NCBI RefSeq assembly: GCF_000463015.1
Contig: NC_022247.1
Span: 2,542,001-2,606,000, forward strand
DNA: 64,000 nucleotides
From: Variovorax paradoxus B4
GTDB lineage: Bacteria > Pseudomonadota > Gammaproteobacteria > Burkholderiales > Burkholderiaceae_C
Direction: 5' to 3'
Each line of letters opens with the position of its first letter. Positions within the stretch are counted from its first letter, which is position 1. Positions 52,896 to 61,310 of this stretch are shown one piece after another. The translations under genes were made by a program, and so were the position numbers. The notes under the pieces were generated by a model, which did no database searches, had not been told where the DNA came from, and was given only the letters and a program-made list of their open reading frames with translations.

Positions 52896-53285
52896 CTATT
52901 CGAACCTTATTTCGGCCACCGTCGGGGCATTCGGCTCCCTGGTATTTGCATTCGCGATGGCGCCGTCTTTTCTGAACCAGTAACGGCAGCCGGTTCTCAA
53001 GGCCATCGTCACGCACATCAAGCCATCGGCATCGAGGAACCATGTGCCGGACGCTCTGCCGGGGCCGCTTTGGTTGACAAAGTCCACGCGGCCGTCCGCA
53101 TGGAATTGCCAGCGCGAAACCATTCCGGTCGCAAGATTGCTTGAAACGATGGCCCTGCCAATCAAGGTCTTCTCGATTTCAGCCTTGCCGAGAAATACCC
53201 GATCATCGGCTGACAGCCGCTCCTCGGAAACGGCGGGCATGGCCGCGGCGCACAACAACACGCAGATGATGTGACGGGTGGGCAT
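52896..53285 (-). CDS. Small exported protein of unknown function
   Basis: A 129-residue protein with a signal peptide (H-I-I-C-V-L-L-C-A-A-A-M-P-A-V-S) and a compact beta-rich mature part containing R-W-Q-F-H-A-D-G-R-V-D-F, G-T-W-F-L-D-A-D-G and C-R-Y-W-F-R-K-D-G. Two cysteines (M-C-V and G-C-R) may form a disulfide. The G-x-W motif recalls small lipocalin-like or DUF995-type proteins. ATG 53285 has AAGGGG upstream; 53300 is an alternative. No partner gene. Confidence 0.6.
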   Translation of the reverse strand: MPTRHIICVLLCAAAMPAVSEERLSADDRVFLGKAEIEKTLIGRAIVSSNLATGMVSRWQFHADGRVDFVNQSGPGRASGTWFLDADGLMCVTMALRTGCRYWFRKDGAIANANTREPNAPTVAEIRFE

Positions 53286-53624
53286 GATGGGCCCCTTCAT
53301 GACGTTGCCGGAACGCGCCGCCGTGCGGCCAGTGATCCATCGTTGTTACGAGAAAATAACAAAAAAGTATTACTTTCCCGTGTCCCGAATTTCTTTCCGG
53401 GCCCGCCTGCGGGGACCGGTTCTCCGATGCCAATTGCCCAGAAACACCAAACGACACGATCTGTGCTCCGATGGATCACTCGGCAAGTGCCGAGGAGTGG
53501 CATGGATCAGGAGTCGGAAGCGAGTTGACGAGACGCTAACGACGGTGCCGGATCACTATGCCCGCACGGTCGATGGCGCATGTACTGCACTTGTAAGTGG
53601 CTACCGTCTTTGGAAATCCGGAGC
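53286..53624. other. Gene-free stretch before tRNA-Pro terminator
   Basis: I see no supported gene here. The DNA is AT-richer near 53345-53400 (AAAATAACAAAAAAGTATTAC) than anywhere in the core blocks. It may be promoter DNA for the small exported protein on the minus strand or decayed island sequence. Confidence 0.4.
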
Positions 53625-53667
53625 CCAAAACAAAATGCCTGCAACGACGTCAGTCATTGCAGGCATT
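53625..53667 (-). terminator. Terminator of tRNA-Pro(TGG)
   Basis: AATGCCTGCAA (53634-53644) and TTGCAGGCATT (53657-53667) are perfect 11-base arms. On the minus strand the hairpin is followed by TTTTGTTTT. It begins about ten bases after the tRNA 3' end, so it ends that transcript. Confidence 0.85.
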
Positions 53668-53677
53668 CAATTTTCTT

Positions 53678-53754
<77 letters not shown>

Positions 53755-53789
53755 ACAAGCCTTCTATTCTAGCCCGAATAACTGGGTGC

Positions 53790-54494
53790 TCAGCGCTTCT
53801 CGTATTGGGTCTTGCCGAAAAGGATCTCGCGCTCCTTGTCGCCGGTGATCGGCTGGCGCAGGTCGGCCAGCACTTTCACGCCGCGCTGAACCGCGGGGCG
53901 TGCGGCGATGCCGTCGAACCAGGCTTTCAGGTGCGGGTAGTCGGTGAGCGTGATGCCCTGGTTTTCCCAGCTGCGCAGCCACGGAAAGATCGCGATGTCG
54001 GCAATCGAATAGGTCTTGCCGGCAATGAATTTGTTTTTCGACAACTGCTTGTCGATCACGCCGTAGAGGCGCTTGGCTTCGTTGCTGTAGCGCTCGATGG
54101 CGTAGCTGATTTTTTCAGGGGCATAGATGCGGAAGTGATGGGCCTGGCCGAGCATGGGGCCGACACCGCCCATCTGGAACATGAGCCACTGCAGAACGTC
54201 GTAGCGTTCGCGGTCGGTCCCGGGCAGCAGCTTGCCGGTCTTGCCTGCCAGGTAGACGAGGATGGCGCCCGATTCGAAGAGCGAGATCGGCTTGCCGTCC
54301 GGACCGTCCGGGTCGGTGATGGCGGGAATCTTGTTGTTGGAGCTGATCTGCAGGAACTCGGGCGCGAACTGGTCGCCCTTGCCGATGTTGATCGGACGGG
54401 CGTTGTACGGCAGGCCGCACTCCTCCAGCATGATGTGAATCTTGTGGCCGTTGGGCGTGGGCCAGGAATAGACCTCGATGGGCGATGCAGGCAT
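53790..54494 (-). CDS. yfcG: YfcG-like glutathione S-transferase / disulfide reductase
   Basis: A 234-residue GST of the YfcG/YghU-type class. The N-terminal domain has [18 protein letters not shown] and [10 protein letters not shown], whose Thr/Asn residues bind glutathione. [10 protein letters not shown] closes that domain, and the helical domain ends [10 protein letters not shown]. The family uses two glutathiones to reduce disulfides and protects against oxidants. It lies alone 36 bases from tRNA-Pro and starts at ATG 54494. Confidence 0.88.
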   Translation of the reverse strand: MPASPIEVYSWPTPNGHKIHIMLEECGLPYNARPINIGKGDQFAPEFLQISSNNKIPAITDPDGPDGKPISLFESGAILVYLAGKTGKLLPGTDRERYDVLQWLMFQMGGVGPMLGQAHHFRIYAPEKISYAIERYSNEAKRLYGVIDKQLSKNKFIAGKTYSIADIAIFPWLRSWENQGITLTDYPHLKAWFDGIAARPAVQRGVKVLADLRQPITGDKEREILFGKTQYEKR

Positions 54495-54607
54495 GTCGCG
54501 GGCTCCGATGTTGGGGGTTGTGATGCGAGGGAGGCAGCATATACGCGGCCATCCGGACGCGTGCAGCGCCGGGAATTACGCACGCTCGCTGCCTTGCGGC
54601 AGCACGC

Positions 54608-56287
54608 TCACGCAACGGCCGAGGTGGACGACAGGTGCTGGTGGATCAGCGCGACCACGGCAGCGCCTTCGCCGATGGCACCGCCCACGCGCTTGACCGA
54701 ACCCGAGCGCACGTCGCCCACGGCAAAGACGCCCTGCACGCTGGATTCCAGCGCAGTGGCTGGCCGCGCCGGAAAGCCGCTGCTGGCCGCATCGCCCGTC
54801 CGCACGAAACCATGCTTGTCGACCGAGACGCCGCAGCCCTCGAGCCAGCTGGTCTCGGGCTCGGCGCCAACGAAGAGGAAGATGTTGCGTGCGGCGCAGT
54901 CGTGTTCGTTGCCCGTGGTCTGGCAGCGCCACCTTGCACCCGTCAGTCCTTCGCCGGAATCGCCGTTGAGCTTCACCAACTGCGTATGGGGGTGCAGTTC
55001 GATGTTGGGCGTGGCCTCGATGCGGTCGATCAGGTAGCGCGACATGCTGGCTGCCAGCGACGGGCCGCGCACCAGCACGTTGACCTTGGCCGCATGGCGC
55101 GACAGGAACACCGCGGCTTGGCCTGCCGAGTTGCCGCCGCCGACGAGCGCAACCTCCTGCTGCGCGCAGAGCTTGGCCTCGATGGCCGATGCCCAGTACC
55201 AGATGCCGCGGCCCTCGAACTCGGACAGCCTCGGCACGTCGGGCCGCCGGTAGCGTGCGCCGCTTGCAATCACCACCGTGCGTGCATTGATGGCGCGGCC
55301 GTCGGCAAGGGCGATGCGCAGGCTGCCCATGGGGTTGTCGCGCGTGCAGTCCAGCGACGTGACCTTGGCCGGAATCAGCATTTCCACGCCGAACTTCTGG
55401 GCCTGCACGAAGGCCCGGCCCGCAAGCGCCTGCCCCGAGATGCCGGTGGGAAAACCGAGGTAGTTCTCGATGCGCGCACTCGCGCCGGCCTGCCCGCCAA
55501 ACGCGCGGCAGTCGAGCACGATCACGCGCAGGCCCTCGGAGGCCGCATACACCGCGGTCGCGAGGCCGGCAGGGCCGGCGCCGACCACCGCCACGTCGAA
55601 CAGTTCGTTGTGCTCCGCGGTGTCGACCATGCCCAGGCAGCGGGCCAGCGCATCTTCGGCGGGGTTGACCAGCACCGAGCCGTCGGGGCACACGGCAAGC
55701 AGCTTGCAGGTGCCGTACTGCTCGAGCAGCGCGGCGGCGCCGGGATCTTCGGCCGCATCGACCAGGTGGTAGGGATGCCCGTTGCGGCGCAGGAAGTTCT
55801 CCAGCCGCGCCATGTCCGGCGCCTCTGGCCGGCCGATCAGCACCGGCCCGCTGGCCCCGGATTCGATCAGCGCCACGCGCCGCAGGATCAATGCGCGGGT
55901 GATGCGCTCGCCAAGGTCGGCTTCCGCCACCAGAAGCGCGCGCAATTGCGCGGGCGGCACGATCAGCGCTTCCACTTCTTCCTCGGCATGGCCGTCGACG
56001 AGGGCAGGGCGGCCGCTCAACTGGCCCACTTCGGCAAGGAACTCGCCCGGGCCCTGGCGCACGATGGGCACCACGTGCCCGAGGCCGTCGCGCTGCGTGA
56101 CCGCCACCACGCCCTTGAGCAGAACGAACATGCCGGGGCTTGTTTCGCCTGCGGTGAACAGCCTCTCCCCGCGTTCGAAGCGCTGTACCGTTCCGAAATG
56201 CGCGATGCGCGCGATTTCCGTATCGCTCAGGACGGGAAAGGTCTGGTGAAGGCGGTTGTCGAAATTGCTGCTTGCGGCTGTGGCCAT
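54608..56287 (-). CDS. Cyclic-nucleotide-binding domain fused to thioredoxin-reductase-like flavoprotein
   Basis: A 559-residue two-part protein. Residues ~15-150 form a CNMP-binding domain (E-R-G-E-R-L-F-T-A-G-E, G-E-F-L-A-E-V-G-Q-L-S). A short thioredoxin-like segment (residues ~150-235) follows. Residues ~250-555 are a pyridine-nucleotide flavoprotein with FAD site V-V-G-A-G-P-A-G-L, NADPH site L-V-G-G-G-N-S-A-G-Q and the final G-D-V-R. The C-x-x-C of thioredoxin reductase is absent; W-Y-W-A stands there. So it probably passes electrons to another acceptor. ATG 56287 has GGAG upstream; 56302 is in frame too. Confidence 0.88.
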   Translation of the reverse strand: MATAASSNFDNRLHQTFPVLSDTEIARIAHFGTVQRFERGERLFTAGETSPGMFVLLKGVVAVTQRDGLGHVVPIVRQGPGEFLAEVGQLSGRPALVDGHAEEEVEALIVPPAQLRALLVAEADLGERITRALILRRVALIESGASGPVLIGRPEAPDMARLENFLRRNGHPYHLVDAAEDPGAAALLEQYGTCKLLAVCPDGSVLVNPAEDALARCLGMVDTAEHNELFDVAVVGAGPAGLATAVYAASEGLRVIVLDCRAFGGQAGASARIENYLGFPTGISGQALAGRAFVQAQKFGVEMLIPAKVTSLDCTRDNPMGSLRIALADGRAINARTVVIASGARYRRPDVPRLSEFEGRGIWYWASAIEAKLCAQQEVALVGGGNSAGQAAVFLSRHAAKVNVLVRGPSLAASMSRYLIDRIEATPNIELHPHTQLVKLNGDSGEGLTGARWRCQTTGNEHDCAARNIFLFVGAEPETSWLEGCGVSVDKHGFVRTGDAASSGFPARPATALESSVQGVFAVGDVRSGSVKRVGGAIGEGAAVVALIHQHLSSTSAVA

Positions 56288-56432
56288 TTGAGAAAGCTCC
56301 ATGTCGCGGACCCATCGCATTAGACATCCAGGCGGGCCCAAAACAAGCGGTAACACCGTCATGCAAATGCAATGCCGCTGACATACCGGTTTCACCGCGG
56401 GTGCAGAGACTCCCTCAGCAGAAAGGGTCTCC

Positions 56433-57299
56433 ATGAAAGAACTGCCCAACCCGACGTTTCCGCTGTCGCAGATCGGACTGCGCGCCGCCCTGTGGCCCAC
56501 CCCTGCAACCGCGCCCGCGTCGGTGCCAGAGGCACCCGCTGCCGTGCTGGTGCCGCCGGTCGTCGATGCCAGGCAAGGCATCACCGTGAGCTGGGCGCGC
56601 CACCTGGACGACGTGCGCGCCGCGCAGCGCTTGCGCCACGAGGTGTTCGTCGGCGAAATGGGCGCCCGCGTGAGCACGCCGCTGGCAGGCCACGACATCG
56701 ACCTGTTCGACGACTTCTGCGAGCACCTGCTGGTGCGCGAGGAACTGACCCAGCAGGTGATCGGTACGTACCGCGTGCTCACGCCGGCCCAGGCCCGGCG
56801 TGTGGGCAGCACCTACAGCGACACCGAGTTCGACCTGACCCGGCTGCGCGACCTGCGCGAGCGCATGGTCGAGCTGGGCCGCAGTTGCGTGCATCCCGAC
56901 CATCGACAGGGCGGCGTGATCCTCGCGCTGTGGGGCGCGCTGGCGGGCTTCATGCATCGCAACAAGCTCGACACCATGATCGGCTGCGCGAGCATTCCCA
57001 TGTCGCACAACGGCGTGACCAGCGGCGATGCGGCGGCCAGCATCTGGCGTCAGCTGTCGGCCAGTCACATGGCGCCGATCCAATACCAGGTGCAGCCGCG
57101 CCTGCCGCTGCCGGTCGAACGGCTCGACGGCGGACTCGACGTGGAGCCGCCCGCGCTCATCAAGGGCTACCTGCGCCTGGGTGCCAAGGTGCTGGGCGCT
57201 CCGGCCTGGGACCCGGACTTCAACACGGCGGACCTGCCGATGCTGATGCGCATCGACGACCTGCCGGCGCGCTACCGCAAGCACTTCCTCGGCGCATGA
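56433..57299 (+). CDS. olsB: L-ornithine N-alpha-acyltransferase OlsB (GNAT)
   Basis: A 288-residue protein of the OlsB/hemolysin-like GNAT group. R-L-R-H-E-V-F-V-G-E-M-G is the characteristic opening of the acyl-ACP-binding part. E-L-G-R-S-C-V-H-P-D-H-R-Q-G-G-V-I is the CoA/ACP loop, and I-G-C-A-S-I-P-M and K-G-Y-L-R-L-G-A-K-V complete the signature. OlsB transfers a 3-hydroxyacyl chain from ACP to ornithine, the first step to ornithine lipids, which replace phospholipids under phosphate shortage. Its neighbours are ppk1, sixA, ppx and pstS, which fits. No OlsA follows directly. The first ~45 residues are variable. Confidence 0.8.
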   Translation: MKELPNPTFPLSQIGLRAALWPTPATAPASVPEAPAAVLVPPVVDARQGITVSWARHLDDVRAAQRLRHEVFVGEMGARVSTPLAGHDIDLFDDFCEHLLVREELTQQVIGTYRVLTPAQARRVGSTYSDTEFDLTRLRDLRERMVELGRSCVHPDHRQGGVILALWGALAGFMHRNKLDTMIGCASIPMSHNGVTSGDAAASIWRQLSASHMAPIQYQVQPRLPLPVERLDGGLDVEPPALIKGYLRLGAKVLGAPAWDPDFNTADLPMLMRIDDLPARYRKHFLGA

Positions 57300-57388
57300 A
57301 GCCGGCGGCCGCCCGGCCCGGTGCCGGGCCATTCGCCTCATTGCCCGAGGCGGGGCCGACAAAAGGCGGCCCTCGGGCGTCACAGAGT

Positions 57389-57426
57389 CGTCATGAAAGC
57401 GTCACAAATGAGGGTGACACTGTCAT
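57389..57426 (+). promoter_or_regulatory. PhoB box upstream of ppk1
   Basis: CGTCATG-AAAG-CGTCACA at 57389-57406 has two 7-base direct repeats 11 bases apart, as in the PhoB consensus CTGTCAT-AWAT-CTGTCAY. A third half site CTGTCAT lies at 57420-57426. It lies in the 176-base gap between olsB and ppk1, 70 bases before the ppk1 start. Confidence 0.7.
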
Positions 57427-57475
57427 ATTTCAGCCTTCATGTGCTCCCGTGCCGCTTGCTCCAGAATCAGTGCCC

Positions 57476-59608
57476 ATGCAACCTGCCCCCGCTGACCGGG
57501 CGCTTGCGGCCGCGGCACCCGCGCTGCTCGACCGCGATCACAGCATCCTGTCTTTCAATGAGCGCGTGCTCGACTGGGCCCGCAGGCCCGAAGTGCCGCT
57601 GATCGAGCGCCTGCGGTATCTTTGCATCGTTTCGTCGAACCTCGACGAGTTCTTCGAAGTCCGTGCCGCGCCACACCTGATTGCCAGCAGCGCCGGCGAG
57701 CAGAAGGGCAGCTACACGATCGAATCGTTCGAGCGGCTGGCCGAGGCCGCCCATACGTTGGTGGCGCGCCAGTACGCGCTGTACAACGACGAGCTGATGC
57801 CGACCTTTGCAAAGCACGGCATCCACATCATTTCGCACGGCGAACGCAATCCGGCGCAGCGCAAGTGGGTCAGCGAATATTTCGAGCGCGAAGTGCGCCC
57901 GCTGCTGATTCCGGTCGGGCTGGACCCGGCGCACCCGTTTCCGCAGGTGGCCAACAAGTCGCTCAACTTCATCGTGCGGCTCGGTGGCAAGGATGCCTTC
58001 GGGCGCGAGAACCCGATCCAGATCGTGAAGGTGCCGCGCGTGCTGCCGCGCGTGATCCGCATGCCGGCCAAGGTGTCCGACGGCAAGACGCTGTTCGTTG
58101 CGCTTTCGAGCGTGGTGCGGGCGCATCTGCCCGGCATGTTCCCCGGGCGGGAGGTGGGCGATTTCTCGCAGTTCCGCGTCACGCGACATTCCGATCTGGC
58201 GGTCGACGAGGAAGACGTCAAGAACTTGCGCACCGCATTGCGCCAGGGGCTGCAGCACCGGCACTACGGACAGGCCGTGCGGCTCGAGGTTTCGGCCAGC
58301 TGCGCCGAGTCGCTCGCAAGCTTCCTGCTGGCGCAATTCAATCTGCCCGCGCAGGCGCTCTACCGCGTGCACGGCCCCGTCAACCTGGCCCGCCTGACCC
58401 AGCTGATCGATCTGCTGGAGGAGCCGCAGCTGCTTTTTCCGCCGTACGCTGCCTCTTATCCCGTCACGCTGTCGCCGGCGCAGTCGTTTTTCGAGCGGCT
58501 GCAGTTCGGCGACGTGCTGATCCACCAGCCCTTCGAGAGCTTCGACGGCGTGCTCGCGTTCCTGCGCGAGGCCGTGCTGGACCCGCAGGTGCTGGCCATC
58601 AAGCAGACCATCTACCGCACCGGCACCGATTCGGAGTTGATGGACCTGCTGCGCGAAGCGGTGCGCCGCGGCAAGGAAGTGACGGTGGTTGTGGAGCTCA
58701 AGGCCCGCTTCGACGAAGAGGCCAACATCAACTGGGCCGAAATGCTCGAGTCGATCGGCGCGCAGGTGGTGTATGGCGTGGTGGGCCTGAAGACGCACGC
58801 CAAGATGCTGCTGGTGACACGCCGCGAGGGCAAGCAGATGCGCCGCTACGGCCATCTCTCCACCGGCAACTACAACCCGCGTACCGCCAGGCTCTACACG
58901 GACATCAGCCACCTGACGGCCGACCCGCTGCTGACGGCCGACATGGAGGCGGTGTTCGTGCATCTGGCAAGCCAGAGCCGGCTGCCCAAGCTCAATCGCA
59001 TGTGGCTGGCGCCGTTCGACCTGCACAAGAACCTCATCGCGCAGATCGACGCGCTGAGCCTGGCCGCTGCCACCGGCGTGCCCGCGCGCATCGTTGCCAA
59101 GATGAATGCGCTGACCGACGAACAGCTGGTCGCCGCGCTCATGCGCGCGGGCCAGAACGGCGTGAAGATCGACCTCATCGTGCGCGGCGCATGCACGCTG
59201 CCCGCGCAGGTGCCGGGCCTGACGGACCACATCCGCGTGCGGTCGGTGATCGGGCGCTTTCTCGAACACTCGCGTGTCTTCTACTTTCGCAATGGCGAGG
59301 AAGAGTCGCTCTACCTGTCGAGCGCCGACTGGATGAACCGCAACATGATGCGGCGCATCGAGCTGGCCTGGCCGGTGACTGACCCCAGCCTTCGCCAGCG
59401 CCTGATCGACGAATGCCTGGTCGCCTACCTGCACGACGGCCGCGACGCCTGGGACCTGGGCGGCGACGGCATCTACACGCGCGTCGACCATGACACCCAC
59501 TCCGGCGACGCGGGCGCGTCACCCGTCGTCGAGTCGCACGGCGCGCAGGCCGCACTCATGAACCGATATGCATCGCGAGGCCATCACCCCGATGCATCCA
59601 GCAACTGA
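57476..59608 (+). CDS. ppk1: Polyphosphate kinase 1
   Basis: A 710-residue membrane-associated enzyme that polymerises ATP gamma-phosphate into polyphosphate, full length. The N-terminal domain has S-I-L-S-F-N-E-R-V-L and S-N-L-D-E-F-F-E-V-R. The two catalytic PLD-like domains carry G-L-K-T-H-A-K-M-L-L-V (phosphorylated His), Y-G-H-L-S-T-G-N-Y-N-P and S-A-D-W-M-N-R-N. Residues past ~685 are non-conserved. A PhoB box precedes it. It ends 20 bases before sixA and lies in the phosphate block with ppx and pstS. Confidence 0.95.
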   Translation: MQPAPADRALAAAAPALLDRDHSILSFNERVLDWARRPEVPLIERLRYLCIVSSNLDEFFEVRAAPHLIASSAGEQKGSYTIESFERLAEAAHTLVARQYALYNDELMPTFAKHGIHIISHGERNPAQRKWVSEYFEREVRPLLIPVGLDPAHPFPQVANKSLNFIVRLGGKDAFGRENPIQIVKVPRVLPRVIRMPAKVSDGKTLFVALSSVVRAHLPGMFPGREVGDFSQFRVTRHSDLAVDEEDVKNLRTALRQGLQHRHYGQAVRLEVSASCAESLASFLLAQFNLPAQALYRVHGPVNLARLTQLIDLLEEPQLLFPPYAASYPVTLSPAQSFFERLQFGDVLIHQPFESFDGVLAFLREAVLDPQVLAIKQTIYRTGTDSELMDLLREAVRRGKEVTVVVELKARFDEEANINWAEMLESIGAQVVYGVVGLKTHAKMLLVTRREGKQMRRYGHLSTGNYNPRTARLYTDISHLTADPLLTADMEAVFVHLASQSRLPKLNRMWLAPFDLHKNLIAQIDALSLAAATGVPARIVAKMNALTDEQLVAALMRAGQNGVKIDLIVRGACTLPAQVPGLTDHIRVRSVIGRFLEHSRVFYFRNGEEESLYLSSADWMNRNMMRRIELAWPVTDPSLRQRLIDECLVAYLHDGRDAWDLGGDGIYTRVDHDTHSGDAGASPVVESHGAQAALMNRYASRGHHPDASSN

Positions 59609-59627
59609 CGATCGAAAGACGATAACC

Positions 59628-60089
59628 ATGGACTTGATCTTCTGGCGCCATGCCGAAGCCGAGGACTGGACCGAAGGCTGCGACGACCTGCAGCGTTCTC
59701 TCACTGCGCGCGGCGAGAAGCAGGCCAAGCGCATGGCAAGCTGGCTCGACCGGCAACTGCCGGACGGCACGCGCATCATCTGCAGCCCCGCGCGGCGCTG
59801 CGAGCAGACCGCGCTCGCGCTCGGCCGCAAATACAAGCTGCGCGCCGAACTCGCACCCGACACCACGGCCGAAGCGATGCTGGCCGCGGCCGGCTGGCCG
59901 AATGGCAAGTCGGTGGTGCTGATGGTCGGGCACCAGCCTTCGGTAGGGCAGGCGATTTCGCTCCTTCTTGGCCTGAAGCAGGACAGCTGTCCGGTGCGCA
60001 AGGGTTCGCTCTGGTGGATCCGCACGCGCGAACGCGATGGCGACGTGCAGACCGTGGTGGTCACGGTGCAGTCGCCCGAGCTTCTTTGA
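59628..60089 (+). CDS. sixA: SixA-type phosphohistidine phosphatase
   Basis: A 153-residue histidine phosphatase (phosphoglycerate-mutase-like). The R-H motif is seen as F-W-R-H-A-E-A-E, then C-S-P-A-R-R-C-E-Q-T and the second His in V-G-H-Q-P-S-V-G. SixA removes phosphate from His residues, for instance in the phosphotransfer protein ArcB or PTS proteins. ATG 59628 (M-D-L-I-F-W-R-H) is the sensible start; an earlier codon at 59568 lies inside ppk1. It follows ppk1 by 19 bases, so it is probably co-transcribed. Confidence 0.88.
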   Translation: MDLIFWRHAEAEDWTEGCDDLQRSLTARGEKQAKRMASWLDRQLPDGTRIICSPARRCEQTALALGRKYKLRAELAPDTTAEAMLAAAGWPNGKSVVLMVGHQPSVGQAISLLLGLKQDSCPVRKGSLWWIRTRERDGDVQTVVVTVQSPELL

Positions 60090-60095
60090 AGCGCG

Positions 60096-60120
60096 ATCCG
60101 GGTTGAAAATTTGCCCGGAT
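60096..60120 (+). terminator. Possible terminator after sixA
   Basis: ATCCGGG (60096-60102) and CCCGGAT (60114-60120) pair perfectly around an AT-rich 11-base loop, followed by TTGTAAAC. The T tract is short, so the terminator is weak, but the position just after the sixA stop fits the end of the ppk1-sixA transcript. Confidence 0.45.
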
Positions 60121-60186
60121 TTGTAAACTAATTGACGTAAACCGAGGGGCGCGGCTGCGATATGTAGGCACAATGGCTGCGCCAGA

Positions 60187-60206
60187 TGCATTTGGTCACA
60201 AATGCA
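60187..60206. repeat. Inverted repeat upstream of the tandem lipoproteins
   Basis: TGCATTTG (60187-60194) and CAAATGCA (60199-60206) are perfect arms around GTCA. They lie 112 bases before the first lipoprotein gene and could be an operator or a hairpin in its leader. Confidence 0.45.
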
Positions 60207-60317
60207 TTGATAACTTACAACCACAAGGCGATTGCACAGCAAGTTGCCTTGTGTGCCGCGGAATTCCGGGCGACGGGTGTCGGGTGCTGTTGCCGCCGTC
60301 TTCACCGCGGATGCCCC

Positions 60318-61100
60318 ATGAAAACGCTTGTTTCCCTGCTGGCTGCTGCAGCCCTTCTGGCTGGATGCGCCACGAACACGCCCGAGCCTGCGCCGCAGGT
60401 TCGCCACGACGCCACCCGGTCGATCACGAAGATCGAACTCGTCTACAACGCGCAGGACCAGCTGTCCGTGATGGATGGCGGCGGCTCCGCCATCGTGGGC
60501 TGGGCCGGGGTTTTCGGACCTGTAGGCACGCTGGTGGCCCTTGGCGTCGAGGTCGGCACCCGGGTGACGATGGCCAGCCGCATCGAGCGGCGCAGCAAGG
60601 AGTTCACGGCCGCCGTGAAAAACAGCGGGGCGATGCCGCTCAACAGGCAATTCGCGGAGCAACTGGCGGCGCGCCTGCGGACCAGCGGCCGCGAAGTGAA
60701 GCTGACACCCGCTGCGCGCGTTGACGGCGAGCTCGCCCGGATGCAGGTACCTGGATTTCAGTCCACCCCCGGCTACAGCACATTGATCGTGCGGGTCACC
60801 ACGACCTACGGAGCGCCCGACATGACATCGAGCTTCAGGCCCTTCGTGGCGATCGAGCAGTCGCTCCGGGACGAGCAGCAGGCCGTTCTCCACCAGACCA
60901 CCCATACCTCCGACCTGGAGGAGCCGGCCTACCTGGCATACGACGGCCTGCTGCAGGACACGGCGAAGGCCCAGGACGGCCTGCGGCAAGGGCTTTTCCG
61001 GATCGTCCAGCCGGCCTATGCCGGCATGTTCGGTGAAGACGCGCCGTCCCGCCTGGCCGGTGCGGAAACCACCCGGACCGCCGGCCTCGACGCGAAGTGA
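60318..61100 (+). CDS. Lipoprotein, first of two tandem paralogues
   Basis: A 260-residue lipoprotein. The lipobox is L-L-A-G-C-A after a short signal peptide. The mature part has D-Q-L-S-V-M-D-G-G-G-S-A, one glycine-rich hydrophobic segment (residues ~60-80), a central K-E-F-T-A-A-V-K-N-S-G region and a C-terminus ending T-A-G-L-D-A-K. It is closely similar over its length to the next gene, with identical last 11 residues. Function unknown; a self-assembling or membrane-inserting envelope protein is possible. An alternative upstream start has no lipobox. Confidence 0.7.
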   Translation: MKTLVSLLAAAALLAGCATNTPEPAPQVRHDATRSITKIELVYNAQDQLSVMDGGGSAIVGWAGVFGPVGTLVALGVEVGTRVTMASRIERRSKEFTAAVKNSGAMPLNRQFAEQLAARLRTSGREVKLTPAARVDGELARMQVPGFQSTPGYSTLIVRVTTTYGAPDMTSSFRPFVAIEQSLRDEQQAVLHQTTHTSDLEEPAYLAYDGLLQDTAKAQDGLRQGLFRIVQPAYAGMFGEDAPSRLAGAETTRTAGLDAK

Positions 61101-61310
61101 AGCGGCTCGGATAGCCGCACCCGACACTTTCGGGCAGGCGCTTTGTCATGGCCGCGGGCAGAGGCGGCGGGGCGCTTGTCTCCCTGGAGAAAGTGCGCAC
61201 CGCTCATGTGCGCTGGCGGCTCGATTCCTACAGTGACTCCACGGCAAGACGCCTTGGCCCGATGAGGGAAAAGAAGCGGTGCCGATCGGCCACATCACTG
61301 GGGAACACGC

